From an uncultured Coriobacteriales bacterium (GTDB lineage: Bacteria > Actinomycetota > Coriobacteriia > Coriobacteriales > Eggerthellaceae), in NCBI GenBank assembly GCA_946892075.1, contig CAMPNZ010000051.1, positions 1 to 9,140 on the forward strand: 9,140 nucleotides of DNA, written 5' to 3'. Shown one piece after another: positions 1-6,277 of this stretch. The position numbers were made by a program, and so were the translations under genes. Within the stretch, counting starts at the first letter, position 1; each line of letters opens with the position of its first letter. The notes beneath the pieces are model-generated. The model did not search any database. It worked only from the letters and a program-made list of their open reading frames with translations, and was not told where the DNA came from.

Positions 1-18
1 GCGCGCTGAAGAGCGCGC
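1..18. repeat. Perfect inverted repeat at the window edge
   Basis: Bases 1-7 and 12-18 are perfect reverse complements (7 bp, all G/C except one pair) around a 4-base loop. No T-run follows on the plus strand, and the minus-strand continuation lies outside the window. It could be the end of a terminator for the gene to the left or a chance GC-rich hairpin. Bases 19-42 show nothing recognisable. Confidence 0.3.
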
Positions 19-42
19 CACGCCACGCGTTCCCAAGCACAC

Positions 43-74
43 AAAAAAACACGAAGCCAAAGCCTCGTGTTTTA
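43..74 (-). terminator. Intrinsic terminator of rpmB
   Basis: Read on the minus strand, bases 73-62 and 57-46 form a stem of about 11-12 bp closed by a UUUG-type tetraloop. The stem includes one G-U pair that becomes an A/C mismatch on the plus strand, so the hairpin is best formed in minus-strand RNA. It runs straight into a U-tract (A-run at 43-49 on the plus strand). It lies about 37 bases after the rpmB stop codon. Orientation, stem and U-tract together make this a convincing rho-independent terminator. Confidence 0.85.
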
Positions 75-110
75 TGCGTTACGCTGTTGTGACAAGCAAA
101 AACTGTGTGC

Positions 111-302
111 TTACGCGCGCACAACCTTTCCTGCTTTCATGCAGCTTGTGCAAATATTAGCTTTGCGCACGTCACCCTGTGCATCTTTAATAGTTACTTG
201 CTGGATATTCGGACGAAAAGTACGGCCAGTAACACGATGTGAGTGGCTAACATTACGTCCAGCAACTGGGTGTTTACCGCAAACTTCACAAATTTTTGAC
301 AT
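111..302 (-). CDS. rpmB: 50S ribosomal protein L28
   Basis: This 63-residue protein is L28, a small structural component of the 50S ribosomal subunit. The N-terminus (MSKICEVCGK, then HPVAGRNVSHSHRVTGRTFRPN) is the typical bacterial L28 sequence. Two CxxC pairs (Cys5/Cys8 and Cys51/Cys54) make this the zinc-binding type. The reading frame extends upstream, but the start at 302 gives the normal L28 N-terminus and has a GGAG-type Shine-Dalgarno (plus-strand 312-315) nine bases before the ATG. It is transcribed divergently from the asp23-fakA-recG genes, as in Bacillus subtilis. It has a candidate promoter at 370-398 and a terminator at 43-74, so it is probably a single-gene transcript. Confidence 0.96.
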   Translation of the reverse strand: MSKICEVCGKHPVAGRNVSHSHRVTGRTFRPNIQQVTIKDAQGDVRKANICTSCMKAGKVVRA

Positions 303-344
303 CGTAATCAACTCCATGCTTTCGCGCTCTGCAAGAAATAAACC

Positions 345-358
345 TTGTAAATTTACAA
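345..358. promoter_or_regulatory. Perfect 14-bp palindrome in the rpmB leader
   Basis: TTGTAAATTTACAA is its own reverse complement across all 14 bases. It lies between the candidate rpmB promoter (370-398) and the rpmB start codon (302), at about +6 to +19 relative to the expected transcription start. That is a classical repressor-operator position. I cannot name the regulator. The sequence is AT-rich and short, so chance is possible, and as RNA it could also fold as a 5-bp stem with a 4-base loop. Confidence 0.4.
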
Positions 359-369
359 ACAACCTGTGC

Positions 370-398
370 ATTTTATCATGCATGGTAGCGTAATGCAA
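370..398 (-). promoter_or_regulatory. Candidate sigma-70-type promoter for rpmB
   Basis: On the minus strand TTGCAT (398-393) is followed after 17 bases by TAAAAT (375-370). Each hexamer is close to the vegetative consensus and the spacing is ideal. Transcription would start near 363-366, giving an rpmB leader of about 60 bases. No other equally good minus-strand promoter was seen before the gene. Confidence 0.55.
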
Positions 399-411
399 TA
401 ATTTTTTTATT

Positions 412-437
412 GAAGCTCATCAAAATTTTAGAGCTTC
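412..437. repeat. Inverted repeat between the divergent promoters
   Basis: GAAGCTC (412-418) and GAGCTTC (431-437) are perfect 7-base arms around a 12-base AT-rich spacer. The element sits between the candidate -35 boxes of the divergent rpmB and asp23 promoters (398 and 439). It could be a dyad operator. It could instead be a weak terminator, since the plus strand continues as TTTGGTTT, but no plus-strand gene ends before it. Function is unknown. Confidence 0.3.
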
Positions 438-438
438 T

Positions 439-472
439 TTGGTTTATGCATTCGTTTCGTTTATACTATAAT
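439..472 (+). promoter_or_regulatory. Candidate promoter for the asp23-fakA-recG genes
   Basis: TTGGTT (439-444), a 17-base spacer and TATACT (462-467) match the vegetative promoter pattern; an overlapping perfect TATAAT lies at 467-472. If used, the asp23 transcript would have a leader of roughly 180 bases. A second, weaker possibility further downstream is TTACTG (531-536), 17 bases, then TATACT (554-559). No experimental start is known, so the choice between them is open. Confidence 0.4.
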
Positions 473-570
473 CGTTATTGCGAATTTGTCACCCTGCATG
501 TATTGCTGCACATTCGCCATTTTGCATTCGTTACTGTTCATTGTGTCCTCTTGTATACTTCGTATAAGCA

Positions 571-587
571 CTATGTACAGGACATAG
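571..587 (+). repeat. Small perfect hairpin in the asp23 leader
   Basis: CTATGT (571-576) and ACATAG (582-587) are exact reverse complements around a 5-base loop. The hairpin is followed directly by the direct repeats at 590-629. The stem is AT-rich and short, so it would be weak on its own. Confidence 0.35.
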
Positions 588-589
588 TT

Positions 590-629
590 TGCAGCAGTAC
601 CGAGCTGTGCAGCAGTACCGAGCAGTACC
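590..629 (+). repeat. Direct repeats with 18-base period before asp23
   Basis: A 16-base word beginning TGCAGCAGTACC occurs identically at 590-605 and 608-623, and its 9-base core AGCAGTACC appears a third time at 621-629. The block ends about 20 bases before the asp23 Shine-Dalgarno. It does not look like CRISPR, since the copies are separated by only two bases. It could be a slippage-derived tandem repeat or part of a regulatory RNA structure. Confidence 0.7.
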
Positions 630-662
630 TGTATGTCGCGCACCATCGGGAAAGGATGTGTT

Positions 663-1013
663 ATGAGTACTTCCATTTCGGGAGAATTACACGTAGCTAA
701 TGATGTGCTCGTTGATTTAGTAGCATACGCTGCAGCCGATTGCTACGGCGTGGTAGCTATGTCGTCTTCATCGCAACAAAGCGGGCTTTCTAAGTTGCTT
801 CCGCTTTCTCGTGTTCGCAAGGGTATCGTTGTTGAAACGCGCGACGAGGGCATTCATGTCGATTTGTATGTCATCATTGAATATGGCACCAACATCAATA
901 CCGTGTCTCAAAATTTAGTTGACCAGGTAAGTTTCGCGCTTACTCAATATGCACAAGTGCCTCTTGCAGGCGTTGAAGTTCATGTGGAAGGCGTCAAAGT
1001 ACGCAAGCATTAG
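663..1013 (+). CDS. Asp23/Gls24 (YloU-like) envelope stress family protein
   Basis: This 116-residue protein belongs to the Asp23/Gls24 family (DUF322), small cytoplasmic proteins often found at the membrane and linked to cell-envelope homeostasis in Gram-positives. Family features are the N-terminal stretch GELHVANDVLVDLVAYAA (residues 7-24), a central DLYVIIEYGTNI strand region (67-78), a helix with VSQNLVDQVSFAL (81-93) and the terminal VEVHVEGVKV (104-113). There is no signal peptide or membrane segment. The start at 663 is preferred over an in-frame ATG at 633 because AAAGGA at 651-656 sits six bases before it. It lies 41 bases before fakA, the same pairing as yloU-yloV in Bacillus. The exact molecular role of this family is not settled. 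Confidence 0.9.
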   Translation: MSTSISGELHVANDVLVDLVAYAAADCYGVVAMSSSSQQSGLSKLLPLSRVRKGIVVETRDEGIHVDLYVIIEYGTNINTVSQNLVDQVSFALTQYAQVPLAGVEVHVEGVKVRKH

Positions 1014-1054
1014 CGAGGCAGTTTGTCTCATTGTGGCAAGGAGATCCATTACTT

Positions 1055-2692
1055 ATGAGTGAAACATTTACGCTCAACGATGTGAAGCGCGCGCTTGCAC
1101 AAGCAAGCCAGACGCTGAGCTCTCAGAAAGATACCATCAACAAGTTGAATGTTTTCCCTGTTCCAGATGGCGATACAGGAACGAATATGTCGCTAACTAT
1201 CGAGTCGGTTGTGCGCAGTGTCTCCGAGCTTTCCGATACAGCAACACGCGAAGAGTTTGCAAAAGCAGTGGTGCAGGGCGCTCTTATGGGTGCGCGCGGC
1301 AATTCGGGTGTTATCACCTCACAAATTTTGCGCGGCTTGTGTGAAGGCGCTCTTCACGCTGAACATTTCAACACAGAAGGCCTAAGCGTTTCGTTCGCGC
1401 GTTCGCAGGAAATTGCGTTTCAAGCGGTGCGCAAGCCAGTTGAGGGCACCATTCTTACGGTTATTCGTGATGTTGCAAGCGCTGCTCGCACTGCTCATAA
1501 AAAGAAGCTGTCCACCAATGACGCGCTTGAGTTCATCGTGAACGAAGCGTTTGCAAGCGTTCATCGCACGCCTGAACTGTTAAGCGTGTTGAAAGAAAAC
1601 AACGTTGTTGACGCAGGTGGATACGGCCTTGCGCTGTTCATCGATGCGTTTGTGTCGGCGCTGCTTGGGCGCGGTGCAACGCATCAAGACGAAGTGCTTT
1701 TCGCGCAAAATACCGAGCCAAAAGTGGAAATCGAGCACATTGAAGATTGGGAAGGCTCGGAATTTCGGTATTGCACCGAGTTTTTAGTGCACAGCGATAC
1801 CGTTGATGTGGAAGCGGCACGTGAGTTTTTGCCCACCATGGGCGATTGCGATTTGATGGTGGGCGCGCACCCCAACTTTAAGGTGCACGTTCATACGAAT
1901 CGTCCCGATAAAGTGCTTGCGTGGTATCTTGATCACGATGCACAAATTTCAGAAGTGCATGTGCACAATATGGATCGCCAAAGCGCCAAGCGCAATGAAG
2001 AATTAAGCGAAGAAACGCACAATGAGCCTGCTTCGCCCTTTGGTTTTGTGGCTGTTGCAAGCGGTGCAGGCAATGCGAATATCTTGAAAAGCTTGGGCGT
2101 GAACGTGGTTGTTTCAGGTGGTCAAACCATGAACCCATCGACCAAAGAGCTGCTTGACGCCATTGCACGCGTGAACGCTAACAACGTGATTGTGCTTCCG
2201 AACAACTCAAACATCATTCTTGCCGCTCAAGCGGCATGCGATATGGCAGAAATTCCCTGTGCGCTGGTTCCGACCACTTCTGTTCCGCAAGCGTTTAGTG
2301 CGCTGTTTGCGTTTGACGAAGCTGCGACACTTGAAGACAACGTGCACGCGATGACCGAAGTGCTTGATCAGGTATCAACAGGCGAAATTACAACCGCTAT
2401 AAAAGATTCGCGCGATGCGCACGGAAACCCTCTTTCAGCAGGCGATATAATCGGTATTGTAAACGGGGACATCGAAGCTGTGGGAACCGACATTACTGCC
2501 GTGTGCTTGAGCATGCTTGAAACGATGCAGGCAGACAGCTTCGACAGCTTAACGCTTCTTGCTGGCGCCGATTTTACTGATGAAGCACTTTCGTCACTTG
2601 AAGCTGCTATCGAAGAGCGCTACGACGAGCTTGAAATTGAGTCGCACCGCGGTGACCAGCCGCTTTATCCTGTTGTGTTTTCGCTTGAATAG
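1055..2692 (+). CDS. fakA: Fatty acid kinase FakA (YloV family, DAK2 + DegV-like)
   Basis: This 545-residue protein matches fatty acid kinase FakA in length and architecture. FakA transfers phosphate from ATP to a fatty acid carried by FakB, giving acyl-phosphate for phospholipid synthesis. The N-terminal DhaL/DAK2 kinase domain (about residues 1-205) carries the metal/ATP-binding motif VPDGDTGTN (36-44), GARGNSGV (79-86) and NNVVDAGGYG (182-191). A middle domain (about 220-320) contains Cys240 and His278/His280 (KVHVHTN). These resemble the Cys and two-His zinc site described in Staphylococcus FakA. The C-terminal part (about 325-545) is the DegV-like region typical of the family. The start at 1055 follows AAGGAG at 1038-1043 with an 11-base gap; an in-frame TTG at 1031 would overlap that signal. 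No fakB is present in the window, so the partner must be encoded elsewhere. It is probably cotranscribed with asp23 and recG. Confidence 0.93.
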   Translation: MSETFTLNDVKRALAQASQTLSSQKDTINKLNVFPVPDGDTGTNMSLTIESVVRSVSELSDTATREEFAKAVVQGALMGARGNSGVITSQILRGLCEGALHAEHFNTEGLSVSFARSQEIAFQAVRKPVEGTILTVIRDVASAARTAHKKKLSTNDALEFIVNEAFASVHRTPELLSVLKENNVVDAGGYGLALFIDAFVSALLGRGATHQDEVLFAQNTEPKVEIEHIEDWEGSEFRYCTEFLVHSDTVDVEAAREFLPTMGDCDLMVGAHPNFKVHVHTNRPDKVLAWYLDHDAQISEVHVHNMDRQSAKRNEELSEETHNEPASPFGFVAVASGAGNANILKSLGVNVVVSGGQTMNPSTKELLDAIARVNANNVIVLPNNSNIILAAQAACDMAEIPCALVPTTSVPQAFSALFAFDEAATLEDNVHAMTEVLDQVSTGEITTAIKDSRDAHGNPLSAGDIIGIVNGDIEAVGTDITAVCLSMLETMQADSFDSLTLLAGADFTDEALSSLEAAIEERYDELEIESHRGDQPLYPVVFSLE

Positions 2693-2710
2693 TTCTTAAG
2701 CACCGCGCGC

Positions 2711-4990
2711 ATGGCTGATTGTGTTACAAATTCTTTGCGAAGCGCCTCGCAGTTAGCGTTATGCGAGGCCGCAACCACGCTTCCGCAGCTCAGTGACAAG
2801 CGCGCCCTTAAGCTCCAGCGCCTTCATCTTGAAACCGTCGGTCAGCTGCTTGAGCATTTTCCGCGCCGCTACATCGATATGTCTGCCGTAAAAAAAGTAG
2901 CGCAGGCAAGCATTGGTTCCTCGTGCAGCATCTTCGGCACCATTCACGCCATTACGCTTAAAACACCACGTCCACGCCTTAGTTTGGTAGAAATTTCCGT
3001 TCTTGATGACAGCGGTATCTTGATGGTTACCATGTTTCGTCAGCCGTGGCTTATGAACAAGTTTCATGTGGGCGACGCCGTTGGTGTGTCAGGCAAGCTT
3101 GAGTTCTCGTATGGCTATAAGCGCATGACAAACCCTTTTATCGAGCTGATTGATGCGCCTTCTCATTGTGGGCTTATCGTTTCACTGTATCCGCTCACGG
3201 AGGGCATCACGAATGCCTGGATGACGCGCTTTGTGCAAGCTGCGCTGGCAAAAACGCGCGGAATGTACGATTTTTTGCCGCTTGACGTGCGGCTTCGTCG
3301 CAATCTTATGAGCCGTACGCATGCGCTGAGCGCCATTCACGCGCCGCTTTCGATGGACGAGCTGGCCTGCGCGCGCAGGCGTTTAGTGTATGAAGAAGTG
3401 TTCACGCTGCAGGTTTCGCTGATGTCACGCCACGCGCAACGAAGCATCGTAAGCCCTGCGTGCATGCATGTTGTGAACGGCACACACGTTCAGGCGTACT
3501 TGCGCGCCATTCCCTTTACGCTTTCAAGCGAACAGCAGGCAGCCTGCCGCGATATTTGGGAAAAAATGGCGCTTCCAACTGCGCTTAATCACATGCTTTT
3601 GGGCGATGTTGGCTGCGGAAAAACCGTGGTTGCGGGAAGTGCGCTTGCGTGTGTTGCCGATTCGCATACGCAGGCAGCTTTGCTTGCTCCAACGGAAATT
3701 CTTGCACGTCAACATGCAAAAACACTGGGAGCATTTTTCGATGCCGCTCATATTCGTTGGGCGCTTTTGTGCGGATCGACGCCCGGCGCTGAGCGAGCGT
3801 GCATCCTTGAGCAGCTTGCTAACGGCGGGCTTGATGTGCTTATTGGCACGCACGCTTTGCTTGAAGATGATGTTGTGTTTCGCCAGCTTAGCCTGTGTGT
3901 TATCGATGAGCAGCAGCGTTTCGGCGTTTCGCAGCGCGCCGCTCTTTTGCAAAAAGGAAACAATGTGGATACGCTGTACCTGAGCGCCACGCCTATTCCG
4001 CGTACCTTAGCAATGGCGCTGTATGGCGCGTGCACGTTTTCCTACATCAAGCATCCGCCCGTAAATACGCGCGGTACGCGTACAACGCATGTGGTTGCAA
4101 AGTCGCTTATGTATACCGCTTATGATGCTGCGCGAGCGGCACTTGCGCGCGGCGAGCAAGTGTATATCGTGTGTCCGCTTGTTGGTTCCAAGCAAAGCGA
4201 CGGGGCGATGTCTGCCGGCGAAAGCGGGCGTTCTGCAGGCAGCGCTACAAGCGAAACGGCTGGTAAAAAGCGTGCAGGCGGCTCTGCGAAGGCGGGGGAG
4301 CGTTCGGTGCGAGGCGCATCTCGCTTTGCTGATACCGCCCAAGAAAGCTACGAATACGCCGCTATCTGCATTGAGGATGAAGCTGATTATTCATCGAGTG
4401 CAGCGCAGTCGGTTGCCAGCGCTCAAAGCGAGGCTCAGTTTTTGCAAACGCAGGTTTTCCCTGGTGAAAAGGTTGGTTTGTTGTATGGCTCCTTGCCCGC
4501 TGACGAAAAAGCTGCCGTTATGAACGCCTTTTCGCGCGGGGAAATACAGGTGCTTGTGTCAACGACCGTGATTGAAGTTGGCATCGATGTTGCCAATGCA
4601 ACGATTATGATTATCGAAGACGCCGACCGTTTTGGCTTGTCACAGCTGCATCAGCTGCGTGGGCGCGTGGGGCGCTCCAGCAAAGATTCCGACGTGTACT
4701 TGGTGTCGTCGTCGCAATCGCCAGTGGCGCTGAACAGGCTTTCTGCGATGACGCATTGCGATGACGGTTTCAAACTTGCGCTGTTCGATTTGGCGCTGCG
4801 TCGCGAGGGAGACATTTTGGGCAATCGACAACACGGCGCTTCGCATTTGTCGCTGGTGAACATTATTCGAGATAGTGCCATTATTCAAGAAGCGTATTCG
4901 GACGCGCAAGATCTTATTGCGCGCGATGCTTTTTTGCAACTGCCCGAGCATGCTTTGCTTGCGCGTGAAGTGCGCAAACTGCATCCGTGA
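2711..4990 (+). CDS. recG: ATP-dependent DNA helicase RecG
   Basis: RecG remodels stalled replication forks and Holliday junctions. The 759-residue protein has the OB-type wedge domain (about residues 65-150) and helicase motif I GDVGCGKT (298-305). It also has motif Ia APTEILARQH (326-335), motif II IDEQQRFG (398-405), motif III LSATPIPRTLA (424-434), STTVIEVGID (617-626) and the QLHQLRGRVGR block (645-655). The conserved C-terminal LALRREGDILGNRQHG (694-709) follows. Two oddities stand out. Motif II reads DEQQ where RecG usually has DEQH. Also, a Ser/Gly/Ala-rich insertion of about 75-80 residues (493-572) lies between the CPLV strand and FPGEKVGLLYG, which explains the length above the usual 680-700. 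The gene starts 18 bases after fakA with no recognisable Shine-Dalgarno, so translation may be coupled or the start weak. Confidence 0.95.
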   Translation: MADCVTNSLRSASQLALCEAATTLPQLSDKRALKLQRLHLETVGQLLEHFPRRYIDMSAVKKVAQASIGSSCSIFGTIHAITLKTPRPRLSLVEISVLDDSGILMVTMFRQPWLMNKFHVGDAVGVSGKLEFSYGYKRMTNPFIELIDAPSHCGLIVSLYPLTEGITNAWMTRFVQAALAKTRGMYDFLPLDVRLRRNLMSRTHALSAIHAPLSMDELACARRRLVYEEVFTLQVSLMSRHAQRSIVSPACMHVVNGTHVQAYLRAIPFTLSSEQQAACRDIWEKMALPTALNHMLLGDVGCGKTVVAGSALACVADSHTQAALLAPTEILARQHAKTLGAFFDAAHIRWALLCGSTPGAERACILEQLANGGLDVLIGTHALLEDDVVFRQLSLCVIDEQQRFGVSQRAALLQKGNNVDTLYLSATPIPRTLAMALYGACTFSYIKHPPVNTRGTRTTHVVAKSLMYTAYDAARAALARGEQVYIVCPLVGSKQSDGAMSAGESGRSAGSATSETAGKKRAGGSAKAGERSVRGASRFADTAQESYEYAAICIEDEADYSSSAAQSVASAQSEAQFLQTQVFPGEKVGLLYGSLPADEKAAVMNAFSRGEIQVLVSTTVIEVGIDVANATIMIIEDADRFGLSQLHQLRGRVGRSSKDSDVYLVSSSQSPVALNRLSAMTHCDDGFKLALFDLALRREGDILGNRQHGASHLSLVNIIRDSAIIQEAYSDAQDLIARDAFLQLPEHALLAREVRKLHP

Positions 4991-5081
4991 TACACATTTG
5001 CTGCTTGGGAACGTGGGTGCGGAAACACGCCGCCACGCTGCCTTACGTTAGGGAAGTCATACGGAACACAAAGGGGAAACT

Positions 5082-5711
5082 ATGCGCATTATCGCAGGTA
5101 GTAAACGAGGGCAGGTGATTGATGCGCCTGCAGGCATGAACACGCGCCCTACCACCGATCGCGTTCGCGAGTCGCTGATGAGCAGCATCATCAGCCGCAA
5201 AGGCAGCTTTGAAGCGCTGTGTGTTCTTGATGCATTTGCTGGCTCGGGAGCGCTTGCTTTCGAGTCGCTTTCTCGCGGTGCCGCGCGTGCTACCTTGTGC
5301 GATATCTCGCGCGAGGCGCTTAGCTGCATAAAACGAAATGCGACACGCCTTGGATACGATGCGCGCTCAGCATCGGTTCTTCGCCTTGATGTGCTGCGTG
5401 ATTGCGCGCGTTTAAGCACCAGCAGCTTTGATATTGCGTATTTCGATCCGCCGTATCGCCTTGACGCGCGCGTCGTGGTGAACCTTATACACGTGCTGTT
5501 CAGCAAAGGAATTTTGAAACCCGATGCCTTAGCGGTGTACGAGTTCAGCACCGTTTCTGAAAAAGATTTGTGCGCTTTGCTGGAAAACACGCCGCTTCGT
5601 TTGGATGCGTATAAGGCCTTTGGCGCTACGCGGTGCGCATTTTTAGTTTATGATACGCATGCAGAATGTGATACGCATGCAGATTGTGATACGCATGCAG
5701 AACGAAACTGA
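5082..5711 (+). CDS. rsmD: 16S rRNA (guanine966-N2)-methyltransferase RsmD
   Basis: RsmD uses S-adenosylmethionine to methylate the N2 of a single guanine in 16S rRNA (G966 in E. coli numbering). The sequence shows the family N-terminus MRIIAGSKRG (1-10), PTTDRVRESLM (23-33), the SAM-binding motif I VLDAFAGSGALAFES (48-62) and the catalytic DPPY (122-125). The start at 5082 has AAGGGG five bases upstream. The family normally ends near residue 188-190. Here a 19-residue tail follows, made of three six-residue units DTHAEC, DTHADC, DTHAER plus a final Asn, encoded by an 18-base tandem repeat (5652-5705). The tail is probably a late addition and not needed for catalysis. coaD follows 54 bases downstream, a very common rsmD-coaD pairing. 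Confidence 0.94.
   Translation: MRIIAGSKRGQVIDAPAGMNTRPTTDRVRESLMSSIISRKGSFEALCVLDAFAGSGALAFESLSRGAARATLCDISREALSCIKRNATRLGYDARSASVLRLDVLRDCARLSTSSFDIAYFDPPYRLDARVVVNLIHVLFSKGILKPDALAVYEFSTVSEKDLCALLENTPLRLDAYKAFGATRCAFLVYDTHAECDTHADCDTHAERN
5652..5705 (+). repeat. 18-base tandem triplication inside the end of rsmD
   Basis: Three consecutive 18-base units each begin GATACGCATGCAGA (5652, 5670, 5688). The first 14 bases are identical in all three copies, and only the last four vary. The period is a multiple of three, so the rsmD frame is kept, giving DTHA[E/D][C/R] three times. Each copy contains the palindrome GCATGC. Near-identity suggests a recent expansion, possibly variable in copy number between strains. 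Confidence 0.92.
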
Positions 5712-5719
5712 CGTGCGCT

Positions 5720-5742
5720 GCTGTGTATTGGGTTTGCACAGC
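5720..5742. repeat. Inverted repeat between rsmD and coaD
   Basis: GCTGTG (5720-5725) and CACAGC (5737-5742) are perfect 6-base arms with an 11-base loop, just after the rsmD stop and before the coaD Shine-Dalgarno. There is no T-run, so it is not a convincing terminator. It may be a minor RNA hairpin between two cotranscribed genes. Confidence 0.25.
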
Positions 5743-5765
5743 CGCCATGTACGAAAGGAGCGTTT

Positions 5766-6245
5766 GTGAAACGAGCACTCACACCCGGCACGTTTGACCC
5801 CATTACCAATGGGCATCTTGACGTTATCACGCGCGCTGCACAAATTATGGATGAAGTGATTGTTGCCGTTGCGCGTTCGGCAAAAAAGCAGCCGCTATTC
5901 ACGCACGAACAGCGTATTGACATGGCCAAACAAGCAACCAGTCACCTTGGCAACGTTCGTGTGCTTGGCTTTGACAAGCTGCTTGTAGACTTTGCACGCG
6001 ACGTTGACGCGCACGTTGTTATCAAAGGTTTGCGTGCTATTACCGATTTCGAGTATGAATTCCAAATGACAGCGCTCAACTACCAGCTTTCCCATGCCAT
6101 CGAAACGCTTTTTATAATGTCACCGCCCCAGTTTATGTATCTTTCGTCGTCGATTGTGCGCGAGATTGCATCGCTTCATGGCGACATTTCAACGCTGGTT
6201 CCGCCAGCAGTTTCACAAGCGCTTCTAGAAAAATACCGTTCCTAG
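5766..6245 (+). CDS. coaD: Phosphopantetheine adenylyltransferase CoaD
   Basis: CoaD catalyses the penultimate step of coenzyme A synthesis, joining 4'-phosphopantetheine and ATP to give dephospho-CoA and pyrophosphate. The 159-residue length is normal. The nucleotidyltransferase motif TPGTFDPITNGHLD (residues 6-19) carries the T/HxGH-type signature (TNGH, 14-17). KGLRAITDFEYEFQMTALNYQL (87-108) and YLSSSIVREIA (125-135) are the other family blocks. The start is GTG at 5766, supported by GAAAGGAG at 5753-5760 five bases before it. It likely shares a transcript with rsmD. A hairpin- and palindrome-rich stretch follows the gene and separates it from the next one. Confidence 0.96.
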   Translation: MKRALTPGTFDPITNGHLDVITRAAQIMDEVIVAVARSAKKQPLFTHEQRIDMAKQATSHLGNVRVLGFDKLLVDFARDVDAHVVIKGLRAITDFEYEFQMTALNYQLSHAIETLFIMSPPQFMYLSSSIVREIASLHGDISTLVPPAVSQALLEKYRS

Positions 6246-6247
6246 CG

Positions 6248-6276
6248 TATAATGCTGGGTAATTGTATGATAAAAT
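6248..6276 (+). promoter_or_regulatory. Possible promoter elements before the SepIVA-like gene
   Basis: Several -10-like words cluster here: TATAAT (6248-6253), TATGAT (6266-6271) and TAAAAT (6271-6276). None has a good -35 box at 16-18 bases, so this is only an AT-rich region compatible with a promoter. A local promoter would make sense, because the gap after coaD (111 bases) is longer than most others in the cluster. Confidence 0.25.
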
Positions 6277-6277
6277 A

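Larger units (their letters stand above)
473..662 (+). other. Long untranslated leader before asp23
   Basis: About 190 bases lie between the candidate promoter and asp23 with no convincing gene. A 29-codon frame (498-587) encodes a hydrophobic peptide but has no Shine-Dalgarno. The stretch contains a small perfect hairpin (571-587) and an 18-base-period repeat (590-629). I do not recognise a known riboswitch or T-box. Confidence 0.4.

Noticed and set aside
28..39. 12-base word repeated in inverted orientation at 5002-5013 (TGCTTGGGAACG)
   Set aside because: A few 12-base matches are expected by chance in a 9-kb window counting both strands, and the flanks do not align well.
1..42. Possible tRNA end at the left edge
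   Set aside because: No T-arm or acceptor pairing can be identified; only one GC-rich hairpin is visible.
557..566. ACTTCGTATA, identical to part of a loxP arm
   Set aside because: Only ten bases match, there is no second inverted arm at 8-base spacing, and no recombinase is nearby; chance match.
498..587. 29-codon hydrophobic leader peptide frame before asp23
   Set aside because: No Shine-Dalgarno and no regulatory codon run; its end overlaps the 571-587 hairpin by coincidence as far as can be seen.
590..629. Possible CRISPR-like repeat
   Set aside because: Copies are separated by two bases, with no unique spacers and no cas genes.
410..700. 96-codon plus-strand frame overlapping the asp23 start
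   Set aside because: It has no ribosome binding site, spans the candidate promoter and overlaps asp23 in another frame; its composition is not protein-like.
3524..3952. Long minus-strand and alternate-frame open stretches inside recG
   Set aside because: They are opposite or offset to a strongly conserved helicase gene and have no family features or ribosome binding sites.
4991..5081. Possible terminator or RNA gene between recG and rsmD
   Set aside because: CGTGG/CCACG arms (5012-5016, 5033-5037) can pair, but the inner stem is poor and no T-run follows; nothing else recognisable in the gap.
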